Shown here: positions 27,804 to 37,975 of the stretch, in pieces
Layout: each line of letters begins with the position of its first letter
How positions within the stretch are numbered: position 1 is the first letter of the stretch
Source of the DNA: Bacteroidota bacterium
GTDB taxonomy: Bacteria; Bacteroidota; Bacteroidia; Flavobacteriales; Weeksellaceae
Assembly: GCA_023387375.1 (NCBI GenBank)
Contig: JAEWIE010000050.1
Location: forward strand, 1-64,000
Reading direction: 5' to 3'
DNA: 64,000 nt
Notes under the pieces: model-generated
Databases searched by the model: none
What the model saw: the letters and a program-made list of their open reading frames with translations, nothing else
Told to the model about the DNA's origin: nothing
Position numbers and translations under genes: made by a program

Positions 27804-28555
27804 TAGCTTAAGATCATTTGGGTTAATATAAGCTCGGAGATGATAATAAAGACCATTGTCCAAACTACCGCCTGCGTGCTGGCGCGCCCCACTTCTAAGG
27901 AGCCTCCTTTCACATTGTATCCGAAATAGGCTGGAACTGTAGCGATAATAAATGCGAACACGATGGTTTTAGTGAAGGCGTAGTAATAAAACAAAGTGGG
28001 CATATACATTTGGATACCAGAAACATATTCGCCTGAAGTCCAGTTGCCCGTAAATTCTCCCGCAAGATATCCTCCAAAAATACCGACTGTAATACTTAGT
28101 GCAATAAGAAGAGGGTTAAAGAGGACGCATGCAATTATTTTTGGAAGTATAAGAAAGTTGGCCGAATTAACTCCCATAATATCAAGGGCGTCAATTTGTT
28201 CCGAGACTCTCATGGTTCCGATGCTTGAAGCAATGTAGGATCCCACCTTTCCTGCAAGTACAAGAGCAATAATGGTGGGAGAGAATTCTAGTACCAAAAC
28301 CGCTTTTGTTGCATACCCTACAAAGCTAGTGGGTATGGGAAATGACGAGGCATCGAAGTTGTTAAACATTTGGATTGCAACAACCGCACCGACAAATATG
28401 GAGGTGAAAACGACAAGACCAAATGAATTCACACCCAGGTCATATATTTCTCGCATCAAAAGCCTCCAAAAAACGGCAGCCTTTTGGGGACGGCGGATGC
28501 TTTTTCCCATAAGCATGAAATACTCGCCAAATGCGGTTAAAAACTTTTTTGTCAT
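27803..28555 (-). CDS. mlaE: MlaE family lipid transporter permease
   Basis: A 250-residue polytopic permease with five predicted helices. The MlaE hallmarks are visible: GAVVAIQMFNNF, VGSYIASSIGTMRVSEQIDALDIMGV (coupling-helix region with the conserved E-Q-I-D-A-L), and the C-terminal VGRASTQAVVWTMVFIII. It forms the membrane part of the retrograde/anterograde phospholipid ABC transporter with MlaF (next gene). The MlaD substrate-binding subunit is encoded 9 kb away at 37023. Confidence 0.92.
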   Translation of the reverse strand: MTKKFLTAFGEYFMLMGKSIRRPQKAAVFWRLLMREIYDLGVNSFGLVVFTSIFVGAVVAIQMFNNFDASSFPIPTSFVGYATKAVLVLEFSPTIIALVLAGKVGSYIASSIGTMRVSEQIDALDIMGVNSANFLILPKIIACVLFNPLLIALSITVGIFGGYLAGEFTGNWTSGEYVSGIQMYMPTLFYYYAFTKTIVFAFIIATVPAYFGYNVKGGSLEVGRASTQAVVWTMVFIIISELILTQMILS

Positions 28556-28586
28556 ACTGCGAAAGTAATATTTATATTTTAATTAC

Positions 28587-28606
28587 GTTCTACTACGGCG
28601 TAGAAC
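28587..28606. repeat. Inverted repeat between queE and mlaE
   Basis: GTTCTAC and GTAGAAC flank a 6-nt spacer. It lies in the 67-nt gap between the queE stop and the mlaE start on the minus strand. There is no T run, so it may be a processing or partial-termination hairpin rather than a full terminator. Confidence 0.5.
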
Positions 28607-28622
28607 CTTATTGCTAACTGCT

Positions 28623-29252
28623 CTAGGGAATATTTAAATATTTATGAGTCTGTACGGAGGCTTGCCACTGTGGATTTTCCAAGATAAAGTCTGTTATTTT
28701 TGGATACATTACCTCGCGTTTTCCCCACTCGCTTTGCAAATACAGTCGGCAGTTTTGAGAGACTTTTTCAGCCTGCTCTTGTGCAAACTTAAAATCATTT
28801 TGATTAAAAATAATCATTTTTAATTCATGTGCCTTTTGATAAATTTCTTCTAATGGCAGGCCTGTTTTTTTCGGTGAAAGCGTAATCCAATCTAGCGTTC
28901 CACTCATAGGGTAGGCTCCAGAGGTTTCTATATGAATTGTACATCCGCGCTCTTTTAACTTCTCAGTTAAAAAATCGAGATTCCACATTAGAGGCTCTCC
29001 CCCTGTTAGAACGATTGTTTTGCACTGGTTTGCCGCGGTATCTGCGACTTGTTCTACGTCGAGTAAAGGATGGATTTTCGGATCCCAACTTTCCTTTACA
29101 TCGCACCAGTGACACCCCACATCACATCCTCCTAATCGGATAAAGTAAGCCGCCTTGCCTGTATGGGCCCCTTCACCTTGGATGGTGTAAAAATGCTCCA
29201 TGACCGGCAGCATTTTTCCTTCTTTTAATAATTGTTCTTGATTATCTATCAT
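28623..29252 (-). CDS. queE: 7-carboxy-7-deazaguanine synthase
   Basis: 209 residues from the ATG at 29252; a GTG at 29282 could add ten residues but the shorter start fits the family. Radical SAM motif C-x3-C-x2-C is in GGCDVGCHWCDVKESW, preceded by FYTIQGEGAHTGKAAYFIR, the QueE hallmark; TGGEPLMWN follows. QueE makes the deazaguanine core of queuosine from 6-carboxy-tetrahydropterin. No other que genes are present in the window. Downstream of folD on the same strand. Confidence 0.93.
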   Translation of the reverse strand: MIDNQEQLLKEGKMLPVMEHFYTIQGEGAHTGKAAYFIRLGGCDVGCHWCDVKESWDPKIHPLLDVEQVADTAANQCKTIVLTGGEPLMWNLDFLTEKLKERGCTIHIETSGAYPMSGTLDWITLSPKKTGLPLEEIYQKAHELKMIIFNQNDFKFAQEQAEKVSQNCRLYLQSEWGKREVMYPKITDFILENPQWQASVQTHKYLNIP

Positions 29253-29298
29253 TTTGTATTCAACATGGAAACTTAATTCCACTGTGTTTTTCTAGTTT

Positions 29299-30174
29299 TT
29301 AGCCTCTGCGTTTGTAGGCTAACAGTGTGTTTTTCATGAGCATTGCTCTGGTCATTGGGCCAACACCTCCCGGAACTGGTGTGATCCAGCTCGCTTTTTC
29401 TTTGCAACCTTCATAATCCACGTCTCCCTCCAAATGGTACCCACGCTCTCCCGTATCTTCAACGCGAGTAATCCCAACGTCAATAATCACAACGCCTTCT
29501 TTCACCATATCTTCTTTTAGGTATTTCGGAGCGCCTAGAGCCACCACGATAATGTCTGCTTTTCGTGTATATTCTTCTATGTTTTGGGTATGGCTATGTA
29601 CGAGAGTCACCGTTGCATCACCAGGGTCTCCTTTGCTGCTTAATAGAATGCTCATCGGACGACCCACAATACGGCTCCTTCCAATGACTACGCAGTTTTT
29701 CCCTCTTGTACTTATGTTGTAACGCTCTAGTAGAGTCATGATTCCGTAAGGTGTAGCCGGTAAAAAAGCTTCCATTTCTAAGGCCATTCTTCCAAAGTTT
29801 TCTGGATGAAAGCCGTCGACATCTTTTAAGGGATCAATTGCATTAATGATGCGTTCTTGATCAATTCCTTTTGGCAAAGGAAGTTGAACGATAAATCCGT
29901 CAATCGCAGGATCTTGATTTAGTTTTTCAATTTCTGCAAGGAGTTCGGACTCATTTACGGTGTCCGATAGGCGAATTAAAGTGGACTCGAAACCTACCTC
30001 TTTGCAATCTTTCACCTTGCTATTTACATAGGCTTTGCTTGCGCCATTTTCGCCCACAAGGATGGCTGCTAAATGAGGAGCACGGAGCTGCTGAGCCAAA
30101 ATTTTATCTACCTCTACTTTAATTTCGCTTTTGATGTCTTTCGAAACCTTGATTCCGTCTAGTATTTGAGCCAT
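29299..30174 (-). CDS. folD: Bifunctional methylenetetrahydrofolate dehydrogenase / methenyltetrahydrofolate cyclohydrolase
   Basis: 291 residues. The substrate motif with the catalytic Lys is in SKAYVNSKVKDCKEVGFES (Y-x3-K), the PGG loop in ITPVPGGVGPMTRAML, and the nucleotide site in VVIGRSRIVGRPMSILL. DGFIVQLPLPKG is the family signature. FolD interconverts 5,10-methylene-, methenyl- and 10-formyl-tetrahydrofolate. Ordinary length; in a pgi-folD-queE run on the minus strand. Confidence 0.96.
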   Translation of the reverse strand: MAQILDGIKVSKDIKSEIKVEVDKILAQQLRAPHLAAILVGENGASKAYVNSKVKDCKEVGFESTLIRLSDTVNESELLAEIEKLNQDPAIDGFIVQLPLPKGIDQERIINAIDPLKDVDGFHPENFGRMALEMEAFLPATPYGIMTLLERYNISTRGKNCVVIGRSRIVGRPMSILLSSKGDPGDATVTLVHSHTQNIEEYTRKADIIVVALGAPKYLKEDMVKEGVVIIDVGITRVEDTGERGYHLEGDVDYEGCKEKASWITPVPGGVGPMTRAMLMKNTLLAYKRRG

Positions 30175-30201
30175 AATTCTGATTTTTGCAAAAATGATAT
30201 T

Positions 30202-31848
30202 TTATTGATTGTTTGCTTTGTAGTAATTAAGTAATCCGTTAGTGGAGCTGTCAAGCCTAGTGGTTTTCTCCTTGTTTTGCAGTTCAGGAAGTATTCCTTT
30301 GGCTAGTACCTTACCAAGCTCAACACCAAACTGATCAAAGCTAAATACATTCCAGATTATCCCTTGTACAAATATTTTATGTTCATATAGTGCAATTAGC
30401 TCGCCTAATGAGAAAGGGGTAAGTTCCTTAAACAAAAGTGAGTTGGTCGGAATGTTTCCTTTAAATACTTTGAAATTAACAAGCTTTTCAATTTGTTTTT
30501 CGTCCTGACCGCTTTCGCGAAGTTCAGCCTCCGCTTCCTCTTTTGTTTTTCCAAATGCCAAAGCTTTAGTCTGTGCAAAGTAATTTGCCATCAATTTGGG
30601 CTGGTGATCAGAGACCGAATTTAAAGATTCTACATACCCAATAAAATCAGAAGGTATGAGTTCTGTGCCTTGATGTATTAATTGATAAAAGGCGTGCTGC
30701 CCATTGGTGCCTGGTTCTCCCCAAATAATGGGTCCCGTTTCATAATCAACAAAATTTCCATTTCGATCCACGCTTTTGCCATTGCTTTCCATGTCGCCTT
30801 GTTGTAAGTAAGCTGCAAAGCGATCTAGATATTGAGAATAGGGAAGAATCGCATACGACGACGCATCGTAAAAATTTCGATACCATATTCCAAGTAGCCC
30901 CATTAATACAGGAATATTCTGCTCTAAAGGTGCTGTTTTGAAATGAGTGTCCGTTTTGTGAGCTCCTTTTAGTAGAGATTCGAAATTCTCATACCCCACA
31001 GCAAGCACAATGCTTAGTCCAATGGCGCTCCAAAGCGAATATCGGCCTCCAACCCAATCCCAGAATTCAAAAATTGAATCCTTCGAAATTCCAAACTCCT
31101 CGACCGCTTTCGTATTGGTTGAAAGGGCGACAAAATGCTTCGCCACGTCGTTTGGCGTTGCGCCCTTTTCTAGTAGCCACTGTTTTGCAGATTGTGCATT
31201 AGTCATGGTTTCCTGTGTGGTAAAGGTCTTGGAAGCCACGATGAAGAGTGTTGTTTCTGGATTTAGAGGTTTAAGTACTTCGGCAATGTGATTGCCATCG
31301 ACGTTAGAAACAAAATGGACATTTAATCTCGTCTTATAATGCTTAAGAGCCGAGACCACCATGACAGGACCTAAATCAGATCCACCAATACCAATATTTA
31401 CAACATCAGTGATGGGTTTATGGGTATACCCTTTATGATTCCCTGAAATTATATTTTCAGAAAACGATTTCATTTGATCTAAAACTCTTTTAATTTGCGG
31501 CTTTATATCTTGTCCATCCACAAATAGGGGCTCGGCGGAAAAATCCCGAAGAGCTGTATGAAGAACAGCGCGGTTTTCAGTCTCATTGATTTTTTCGCCT
31601 GAAAACATAGCTTGAATGGACTTCTCTAATTCGCATTCTTTCGCTAATTGAAGAAGTAAATCTTTGGTTTTTTGATCTATTAAATTCTTCGAGTAATCAA
31701 ATAGATAATGGTCACTTGCAATAGAAAAAGTTTCAAAACGCTTGCTGTCTTGGGCAAACAAGGTGCGTAAATCAAAATTTTGAGCTGAAAAATGAGCTTG
31801 TAGTTCCTTCCATGTGTGGGTTTGAGATGGATTTATTTTTGAAAGCAT
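30202..31848 (-). CDS. pgi: Glucose-6-phosphate isomerase
   Basis: 548 residues, the length of the long bacterial/eukaryal PGI. Sugar-phosphate isomerase domain features include [40 protein letters not shown] and the active-site segment [19 protein letters not shown]. It interconverts glucose-6-phosphate and fructose-6-phosphate in glycolysis/gluconeogenesis. 27 nt upstream of folD, no functional link evident. Confidence 0.97.
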   Translation of the reverse strand: MLSKINPSQTHTWKELQAHFSAQNFDLRTLFAQDSKRFETFSIASDHYLFDYSKNLIDQKTKDLLLQLAKECELEKSIQAMFSGEKINETENRAVLHTALRDFSAEPLFVDGQDIKPQIKRVLDQMKSFSENIISGNHKGYTHKPITDVVNIGIGGSDLGPVMVVSALKHYKTRLNVHFVSNVDGNHIAEVLKPLNPETTLFIVASKTFTTQETMTNAQSAKQWLLEKGATPNDVAKHFVALSTNTKAVEEFGISKDSIFEFWDWVGGRYSLWSAIGLSIVLAVGYENFESLLKGAHKTDTHFKTAPLEQNIPVLMGLLGIWYRNFYDASSYAILPYSQYLDRFAAYLQQGDMESNGKSVDRNGNFVDYETGPIIWGEPGTNGQHAFYQLIHQGTELIPSDFIGYVESLNSVSDHQPKLMANYFAQTKALAFGKTKEEAEAELRESGQDEKQIEKLVNFKVFKGNIPTNSLLFKELTPFSLGELIALYEHKIFVQGIIWNVFSFDQFGVELGKVLAKGILPELQNKEKTTRLDSSTNGLLNYYKANNQ

Positions 31849-31970
31849 AAAGTACTTTGTTTGTTGAATTAAATTTGAGGTCGTAAAATTACGTAAATTA
31901 TCACCTTTTGCCTATATTTTACCTAAGTGATATTGTAAAATCATAACCTTTCTATGTCATCATTCGAAGG

Positions 31971-32064
31971 AAAAGCCTTTCGCTTTTTCATGGAAAATTA
32001 AATTGCCAGTGCGCGAAGTCCTAATCACAAAACAAAGTTTCGTAGTAGCCTTCTTGCACTGGCA
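31971..32064. other. pgi/lon intergenic spacer with a long hairpin
   Basis: The 237-nt gap between lon and pgi (both minus strand) has no credible gene. It holds TGCCAGTGC (32004-32012) and GCACTGGCA (32056-32064), a 9-bp perfect inverted repeat that can extend inside by GAAG/CTTC, enclosing about 43 nt. Next to it is a small AAAAGC / GCTTTT hairpin at 31971-31987. On the minus strand these would be the 3' end of the lon transcript. Neither has a strong T run on that strand. A small RNA is possible but unsupported. Confidence 0.4.
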
Positions 32065-32085
32065 GAATTATAAGTCTTTTCTTTT

Positions 32086-34488
32086 TTAACCTATAGCTAT
32101 ATCAATTACCTCACTCATTTTAGTAACGTAATGAATTTTGAGATTTTTCAAGTAATCTTTTTTAATCTCATCTACGTCTTTTCGGTTGGCCTTGCAAAGG
32201 ATCACTTCGCGAATTCCAGCGCGGTTCGCGGCAAGAAGTTTCTCTTTGATCCCACCCACAGGAAGCACTTTTCCTCGTAGAGTAATCTCGCCCGTCATGG
32301 CCAAGTGAGGTTTCACTTTGTTGTTCTTAAAACTTGAGACCATGGAGGTTAGCATCGCAATTCCAGCAGAAGGTCCATCTTTAGGAGTGGCGCCTTCAGG
32401 TACGTGCACGTGGATGTTAAAAGAACTGACATCTTCCTGCTTTAGGCCTAATTCCAAATACTTGGCCTTAATGTATTCCAATGCAATGGTTGCTGATTCT
32501 TTCATGACATTCCCTAGATTTCCTGTCATGGTCAGATTGCCTTTACCGGCACTTAAAATACTTTCAATGAATAGAATGTCTCCTCCAACGCTGGTCCATG
32601 CTAATCCTGTAACCACTCCAGGAACTCCAGAAATTTCAGAGGCTGTTTTCTCCCTAGGTACTCCCAAAATTTGATCAATCTGCGTTAGACTTAATTTGGT
32701 TTCATATTCATTACCCATCGCTGTTTGTAGAGCCACCCAGCGAGCAATAGATGCAATTCGTTTCTCTAGGGTTCTTACTCCCGATTCTGAGGTATGACTC
32801 TCAATGATATGTTTTAGTTCCTTGTTTCCTAATTTAAAGGCCTTGGAATCCAGTCCTGAGTTTTCTTGTTGCTTTTGGATAAGGTGTCTTTTGGCAATTT
32901 CAATCTTTTCTTCGGTTGTATATCCCGCAATTTCAATAATTTCCATCCGGTCTAACAAAGGAGATTGAATGGTGGAAAGGGTGTTGGAAGTTGCAATAAA
33001 CATCACTTTTGAAAGGTCGTATCCATATTCTAGATAATTGTCGTAGAAACTATGGTTTTGCTCGGGGTCTAAAACCTCTAACAAGGCCGAGCTTGGATCT
33101 CCGTGGACGCCTTGTCCAATTTTGTCGATTTCATCGAGGACCACCACTGGATTTGAGGTGCCCGATTTTTTAATTGACTGCAAAATTCGACCTGCCATCG
33201 CTCCAATATAGGTTTTGCGGTGCCCCCGAATTTCACTCTCGTCATGTAAGCCTCCAAGTGAGACGCGTACGTAATTCCTTCCCAGTGCAGTGGCGATGGA
33301 TTTGCCTAAAGAGGTTTTCCCTACTCCTGGAGGACCCGTAAGGCAAAGTATAGGCGATTTCATATTGTCTTTTAACTTGAGCACTGCCATGTGTTCAAGG
33401 ATTCTTTTTTTGATGTCTTCAAGTCCAAAATGCTCTCGATCTAAAATTCGCTGTGCTTTTTTAATTTCAACCGAATCTTTCGAAAATCGGTTCCAAGGTA
33501 GATCCGTGAAAAAGTCTAAATAATTTCGCTGTACATTGTAGTCTGGCGAATTTGGATGTTGTCGTGACAAGCGATTAAGTTCTTTTTCGAAATGCTCCTG
33601 TACTTTGGGATCCCAAGAGATTTTGCTTGCTTTTTCACGTAATTCCTCGGCATCGCTTTCGGCTCCCCCACCGAGTTCTTCTTGAATGGTGCGAATTTGT
33701 TGGTTTAGGTAGTATTCTCTTTGTTGCTTGTCGAGGTCCTTGGAGGTTTTTTGATGGATTTGATTGCGAAGCTCTAATTTTTTGAATTCTTCGTGCATAT
33801 AGGAATAGCAGCGCTTTGCTCTTTTCATCAAACTTTTTTCCTCAAGAAGACTTTGTTTGCTTTCAACACTAAAGTTTCCATTCGTGCAAATGAAGTTTAG
33901 TAGATCTTCATTTTGCGTGAGATTGTTAATGGCAAAGTTGGCCGCATTCGGAATGTTTGGATCCAGCTGAATGATTTTAAGTGCAAGATCTTTGATGTTC
34001 TCGATGAGCGCTTCATACGTTTGTTTATCTCTTGTGGAGGACTCCGTCAGCTGCTCGATGGTGGCTGTGAAAAAAGGATGCTGCTCGACGTAATTTTTCA
34101 CCTTAAATCGACGCATTCCTTTCGTGATTGCCGTAATATTTCCTTCTGGTAGCGTGATAACTTTGACGATTTTAGCGAGGGTTCCAATCTGGTACAAATC
34201 AGAAGGGTTGGGATTCTCTAGATCGCTGTTTTTTTGACTAATAATCCCAATAATGGTTCCTTTTTTCTGCGCGTCTTCTAAAAGTTTCTTGCTTTGTTCA
34301 CGCCCTGCCGTAATCGGAATGATCACTTGAGGAAACATTACGAGATTTCTTACGGGAAGAATAGGGTATAGTTTCTGGCTGTCTAACTGAGTTTTAACTT
34401 CCAAATCAATCCCACTTAAGTCTTGTGCGAAAACGGTAAAATCATCCTCCAAAAGTCCTTCTAAATTCATGTCTTCAAATTCGATCAT
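32086..34488 (-). CDS. lon: ATP-dependent endopeptidase La
   Basis: An 800-residue LonA protease: N-terminal substrate domain, coiled coil around residues 210-290, AAA+ module with Walker [14 protein letters not shown] and Walker [11 protein letters not shown], and the C-terminal Ser/Lys protease with Ser707 in [10 protein letters not shown] and Lys750 in [11 protein letters not shown] (43 apart, as in E. coli). Lon degrades misfolded and regulatory proteins in the cytoplasm. No TAnnTTTG promoter is seen upstream, but a perfect 17-bp palindrome begins 13 nt before its ATG. Confidence 0.97.
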   Translation of the reverse strand: MIEFEDMNLEGLLEDDFTVFAQDLSGIDLEVKTQLDSQKLYPILPVRNLVMFPQVIIPITAGREQSKKLLEDAQKKGTIIGIISQKNSDLENPNPSDLYQIGTLAKIVKVITLPEGNITAITKGMRRFKVKNYVEQHPFFTATIEQLTESSTRDKQTYEALIENIKDLALKIIQLDPNIPNAANFAINNLTQNEDLLNFICTNGNFSVESKQSLLEEKSLMKRAKRCYSYMHEEFKKLELRNQIHQKTSKDLDKQQREYYLNQQIRTIQEELGGGAESDAEELREKASKISWDPKVQEHFEKELNRLSRQHPNSPDYNVQRNYLDFFTDLPWNRFSKDSVEIKKAQRILDREHFGLEDIKKRILEHMAVLKLKDNMKSPILCLTGPPGVGKTSLGKSIATALGRNYVRVSLGGLHDESEIRGHRKTYIGAMAGRILQSIKKSGTSNPVVVLDEIDKIGQGVHGDPSSALLEVLDPEQNHSFYDNYLEYGYDLSKVMFIATSNTLSTIQSPLLDRMEIIEIAGYTTEEKIEIAKRHLIQKQQENSGLDSKAFKLGNKELKHIIESHTSESGVRTLEKRIASIARWVALQTAMGNEYETKLSLTQIDQILGVPREKTASEISGVPGVVTGLAWTSVGGDILFIESILSAGKGNLTMTGNLGNVMKESATIALEYIKAKYLELGLKQEDVSSFNIHVHVPEGATPKDGPSAGIAMLTSMVSSFKNNKVKPHLAMTGEITLRGKVLPVGGIKEKLLAANRAGIREVILCKANRKDVDEIKKDYLKNLKIHYVTKMSEVIDIAIG

Positions 34489-34500
34489 AATATTATTGTA

Positions 34501-34517
34501 AATGACAAATTGTCATT
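34501..34517. promoter_or_regulatory. Perfect 17-bp palindrome upstream of lon (candidate operator)
   Basis: AATGACAA-A-TTGTCATT is perfect over 8-bp arms with a single central base. It lies 12 nt upstream of the lon start codon on the side where transcription must begin, in the lon/ppiD divergent region. Confidence 0.5.
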
Positions 34518-34753
34518 GTGTTTGCGTTGTGCCGCCGCGGAGAATCTATTGTTTGTCAGAAATCCGCTCCTGCATAGGTTTTAAAAGAGGACTGCTCAAT
34601 TCTTATGCCATTTGTGTGAGTAGAGGGATTGTAGACATATTTTCCAATTTTTCAGATTCATCGGTATTTTGTGCAAAAACAAAGTCGAAATATTTTTTTT
34701 CTAATAGGTTAAAAATGTGTATTTTCGCACACTGATTAAAAAGTTTAAATAGA

Positions 34754-36901
34754 ATGGCAGTTTTAGGAGAAATTAGAAAAAGATCTTGGTTAATGATTGG
34801 GGTGATTGCACTTGCGCTTTTCGCATTCTTAGTGAATCCCGATACCTTCGATCAAGTGTTCGGAAAAAATCCTAATATTTTAGGGCAAGTCAATGGTGAT
34901 AAAATTACCAGAGATGAATACAATGACCAACTTTTACTACTTCAGCAGCAGGCGCAACAGCAAGGACAGCCTAGCACTGGACTCGAAGAGCAAGCTTGGC
35001 AAATGATGGTTCAATCCAAAATAATTAAGCAGCAATTTGAAAAGCTAGGACTTGAACTGAATGACGATTACTTTTGGAGCCAACTGAAATACGATCCTAT
35101 GTTCGCTCAAGTTCCAGATTACTTCGATGAGAAAGGGAACTTTAAATTGCAAGAAGTAAAGCAGTACTATGAAGGACTCGAAGCTGCAGGACAAATTCAA
35201 GAACATAACCAGTGGCTGAAAATTAGACGCGGTATAGAATACCGGATGATGGCAAGACAGGTGTTTGCGAATATCTCGTCTGGAATCACCGTGAGCAAAA
35301 AGGAAGTGGGTGAGATGATTTCTCAAAGAGATAAAGTAGCGGATATTGATTACATTCAGATTGATTACGCAACTTATCTTCAAAAGAACCCAATTAAAGT
35401 TAGCACGCAAGATTTAGCCAACTACATCAAAGAGAGACCTAATACCTACAAGACAGAAGCAAGTCGTAATATTGGTGTTGTGTATTTCCCAGCGAAACCT
35501 ACACTAGCGGATGATACGAAAGTGAAAAATGAAATTGAAAAATTACTAAACAAAGGTACGGATGCTTCAGGTGGAACTGAAAACTTCATGAATACCACAC
35601 AGGACTCTATGTTCGTAATGCTAAATTCAGACTTGCCATTCAATCCTACTTATTTCTCAAAAGAGCAATTGCCTCCAAGTATTGCAGACAAAGTAGCAAG
35701 CGCTAGCATAGGTCAAATCTTTGGACCTTACAAAGAACAAAATCTTTATGTTGTATCTAAATTACTAGATAAGAAAACTTCAGATTCCACCTTGTCACGT
35801 CACATTTTAATTGCACACAGTGCGAGTCCAGCGGCCCAAGGAATCAAAAGAACCAAAGAAGAAGCAAAAAAACTAGCAGATTCCATTGGAGCGATTGTAA
35901 GCGCAAACCCTGCTAAATTTGAAGAGTTTGTGAATTTATCTGACGATCCAGGTTCCGCTGCGCAAGGAGGAAGTTTAGGATGGACAACACCTAATACTCC
36001 TTTCGTTCCTGAATTCCAAGCGTATTTGGGTAGTCATTCAAAAGGAGCAACTGGAGTTGTTGAAACCCAGTTTGGATATCATATTATTAACATTCAAGAT
36101 AAGAAAACAGGTGCAATGGGCTACAAGGTGGCTAACCTTGTGAAAACCATTAAGCCTTCTGAAGAAACAGAAAATGCAGTGGATAGAGATGCAAGACGCT
36201 TTATTCAACAGGCACAAGGCAAATCCTTCAACGATTTTGCAAACCTCGCGAAGAAATCTAATTTTGAATTTGTTAATCCTAAGATGCTGAAACGTTTTGA
36301 TGGACATATCCAAGGGTTAGGAACAGACAAAGATGAAGAGGTGATCTCTTGGGCATTTAACAAGAAAAGAGAAAAAGGAGAAACCGAGTTTTTTGTCGTA
36401 GAAGGAACCGGTGACCGCATTGTAGCATACTACAATGGTAAGCAAGACAAAGGTATGGCAGATCCTGAATCAGTAAGAGAACAAATTGAGCCGATTGTGA
36501 AAAACCAATTGGCGGCCAAGCAGATTGTTGAAAAAATCAAGTCTGGAAATGTGAAAAGTCTTGACCAAGCCGCAAAACTTTTTGGAACCTCTAAAGCTTC
36601 TGCTAGCGTTAACCTTTTAAACCCTGTTGTAGGAATGGCAATGGAACCTAAAGTTGCAGGTGCTGCCTTCGGAGTTAAAAAGGGACAAATGTCACAACCT
36701 GTGGAAGGAATTAGTGGGGTTTATTTAGTGGTGAAAAAATCGGAAACGATTAACAAACAACCTGGCGACGAAAAGCAAATTTCAGAAGCCATTGCGAGTC
36801 AAAATGCACAGATGTTTAGTCAACTCTTCATGAAGAGTTTAGTGGACAATGCAGATATTGAAGATTATCGCATCGAGGTTTGGGATAAAACAGGTAAATA
36901 A
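34754..36901 (+). CDS. PpiD-type membrane-anchored peptidyl-prolyl isomerase
   Basis: 715 residues. A single N-terminal helix (residues 13-30) after a short basic stretch anchors a periplasmic body. A SurA-N-like region follows (VNGDKITRDEYNDQLLLLQQQ), then a parvulin domain at about residues 345-455: LSRHILIAHS, GSAAQGGSLGWTTP, GVVETQFGYHIINIQ, which is typical rotamase. The C-terminal 250 residues are a second chaperone-like region. PpiD assists outer-membrane and periplasmic protein folding. The candidate promoter box TATTTTCG (34719-34726) deviates at one base. A good terminator follows. Confidence 0.9.
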   Translation: MAVLGEIRKRSWLMIGVIALALFAFLVNPDTFDQVFGKNPNILGQVNGDKITRDEYNDQLLLLQQQAQQQGQPSTGLEEQAWQMMVQSKIIKQQFEKLGLELNDDYFWSQLKYDPMFAQVPDYFDEKGNFKLQEVKQYYEGLEAAGQIQEHNQWLKIRRGIEYRMMARQVFANISSGITVSKKEVGEMISQRDKVADIDYIQIDYATYLQKNPIKVSTQDLANYIKERPNTYKTEASRNIGVVYFPAKPTLADDTKVKNEIEKLLNKGTDASGGTENFMNTTQDSMFVMLNSDLPFNPTYFSKEQLPPSIADKVASASIGQIFGPYKEQNLYVVSKLLDKKTSDSTLSRHILIAHSASPAAQGIKRTKEEAKKLADSIGAIVSANPAKFEEFVNLSDDPGSAAQGGSLGWTTPNTPFVPEFQAYLGSHSKGATGVVETQFGYHIINIQDKKTGAMGYKVANLVKTIKPSEETENAVDRDARRFIQQAQGKSFNDFANLAKKSNFEFVNPKMLKRFDGHIQGLGTDKDEEVISWAFNKKREKGETEFFVVEGTGDRIVAYYNGKQDKGMADPESVREQIEPIVKNQLAAKQIVEKIKSGNVKSLDQAAKLFGTSKASASVNLLNPVVGMAMEPKVAGAAFGVKKGQMSQPVEGISGVYLVVKKSETINKQPGDEKQISEAIASQNAQMFSQLFMKSLVDNADIEDYRIEVWDKTGK

Positions 36902-36924
36902 CTTACCCCTAGTAAATACAATTT

Positions 36925-36949
36925 AAGCGGCAGATAATGCCGCTTTTTT
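36925..36949 (+). terminator. Rho-independent terminator after ppiD
   Basis: An 8-bp stem AAGCGGCA / TGCCGCTT with a 5-nt loop and six T residues following. Confidence 0.9.
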
Positions 36950-36995
36950 GCTTTTTCAAGCTCCATTAAGCGAGTTATTTTAATTAAAAATACCC

Positions 36996-37003
36996 TATAT
37001 TTG
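36996..37003 (+). promoter_or_regulatory. Predicted -7 promoter box of the mlaD gene
   Basis: TATATTTG matches TAnnTTTG and lies 19 nt before the GTG start. Confidence 0.55.
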
Positions 37004-37022
37004 TCACTCAAAATTTGAACTT

Positions 37023-37970
37023 GTGAAATTTTCTAAAGAATTAAAAGCAGGCCTAATTGCCGCTTTAGCGATCATAGGATTTGTTGTCTTATTTCAATTT
37101 ATGAAGGGCAAAAGTCTTTTCGTATCAGATAACGTTTTCTATGCAAAATACGATAACGTAGAAGGACTTGAGCCTTCTTCGCATGTTTCTATCAATGGAC
37201 TTAAAGTAGGACAGGTGGATGAAATCGTTCCTGTGACTGGAAAGGATGGGAAGCTTCATTTTGTCTTGAAAGTAACTGTAGACGATCAATTTAAATTTTC
37301 GAAGAATTCCACGCTGGAAATCTTTGAGCCTGGCCTTATGTCTGGAAAACAAGTTCGAGTGAATCTTGAGTACGGAGGCGAAGAGGCGAAATCAGGGGAC
37401 ACCTTAACAGGAGGTTATAAAGATTCGATGATGAATAGCATTTCCTCTCAAGTAGGCCCAGTGAAAGATCAGTTGCAGACCGTTTTAAAAAGAGTAGACT
37501 CTCTAATGATTAATGCCAATTTAATGACTGGCGCTGAAAATCAAGCCGAAATAAAAGCTCTTTTGATAAACTTGAATCGCACTGTTGCAGCGTTTGAAAG
37601 AACGTCTTCACAAGCGAACCAGCTTCTTGCCAATAACGATCCCCGAATTCAAAAAATTCTGGATAATGCGAATCTAGCGACTATAAGTGCCCGTAATGCG
37701 ATGGATCACTATGGGAATATTGCCGAGCAAATCGACACAGAAAAGCTTAATAATACCATTGATGCGCTTAACAAAACGACTTCGCAATTAAATAATGTTA
37801 TTACCGGAATACAAAATGGTGAAGGTTCTCTTGGTAAATTGACAAAAGATGAGGAACTTTATCAAAATTTGAATAAAACAGCGGAAAATCTCAACGCTTT
37901 AGTCGAAGACATGAAAGCGAATCCGAAACGATATGTGAACTTTTCCGTTTTTGGTAAAAACAGTAACTAA
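37023..37970 (+). CDS. mlaD: MlaD family lipid-transport protein (MCE domain)
   Basis: 315 residues starting at GTG, chosen because the family begins MKFSKELKAGLIAALAI; no ATG fits. One N-terminal helix anchors it, and the MCE domain spans about residues 38-115 (AKYDNVEGLEPSSHVSINGLKVG, FEPGLMSGKQVRVN). The remainder (about 140-300) is long helix with Asn/Thr/Gln heptads, probably forming a periplasmic coiled-coil or tube. It would be the hexameric lipid-binding partner of MlaE/MlaF, encoded 9 kb away. First of a run with two Fe-S proteins. Confidence 0.88.
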   Translation: MKFSKELKAGLIAALAIIGFVVLFQFMKGKSLFVSDNVFYAKYDNVEGLEPSSHVSINGLKVGQVDEIVPVTGKDGKLHFVLKVTVDDQFKFSKNSTLEIFEPGLMSGKQVRVNLEYGGEEAKSGDTLTGGYKDSMMNSISSQVGPVKDQLQTVLKRVDSLMINANLMTGAENQAEIKALLINLNRTVAAFERTSSQANQLLANNDPRIQKILDNANLATISARNAMDHYGNIAEQIDTEKLNNTIDALNKTTSQLNNVITGIQNGEGSLGKLTKDEELYQNLNKTAENLNALVEDMKANPKRYVNFSVFGKNSN

Positions 37971-37975
37971 ATCTC

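Noticed and set aside
27803..27863. Longer mlaF start at 27863
   Set aside because: It would overlap mlaE by 61 nt and add residues unlike the family; the TAATG overlap start fits better.
31920..31952. TGATATTGTAAAATCA as a further Crp/Fnr site
   Set aside because: The half-sites are 10 nt apart instead of 6 and the inner bases do not match TGATAAANGTCAT.
32000..32070. tRNA-like structure in the pgi/lon spacer
   Set aside because: No T-loop or anticodon pattern; it is only a long inverted repeat.
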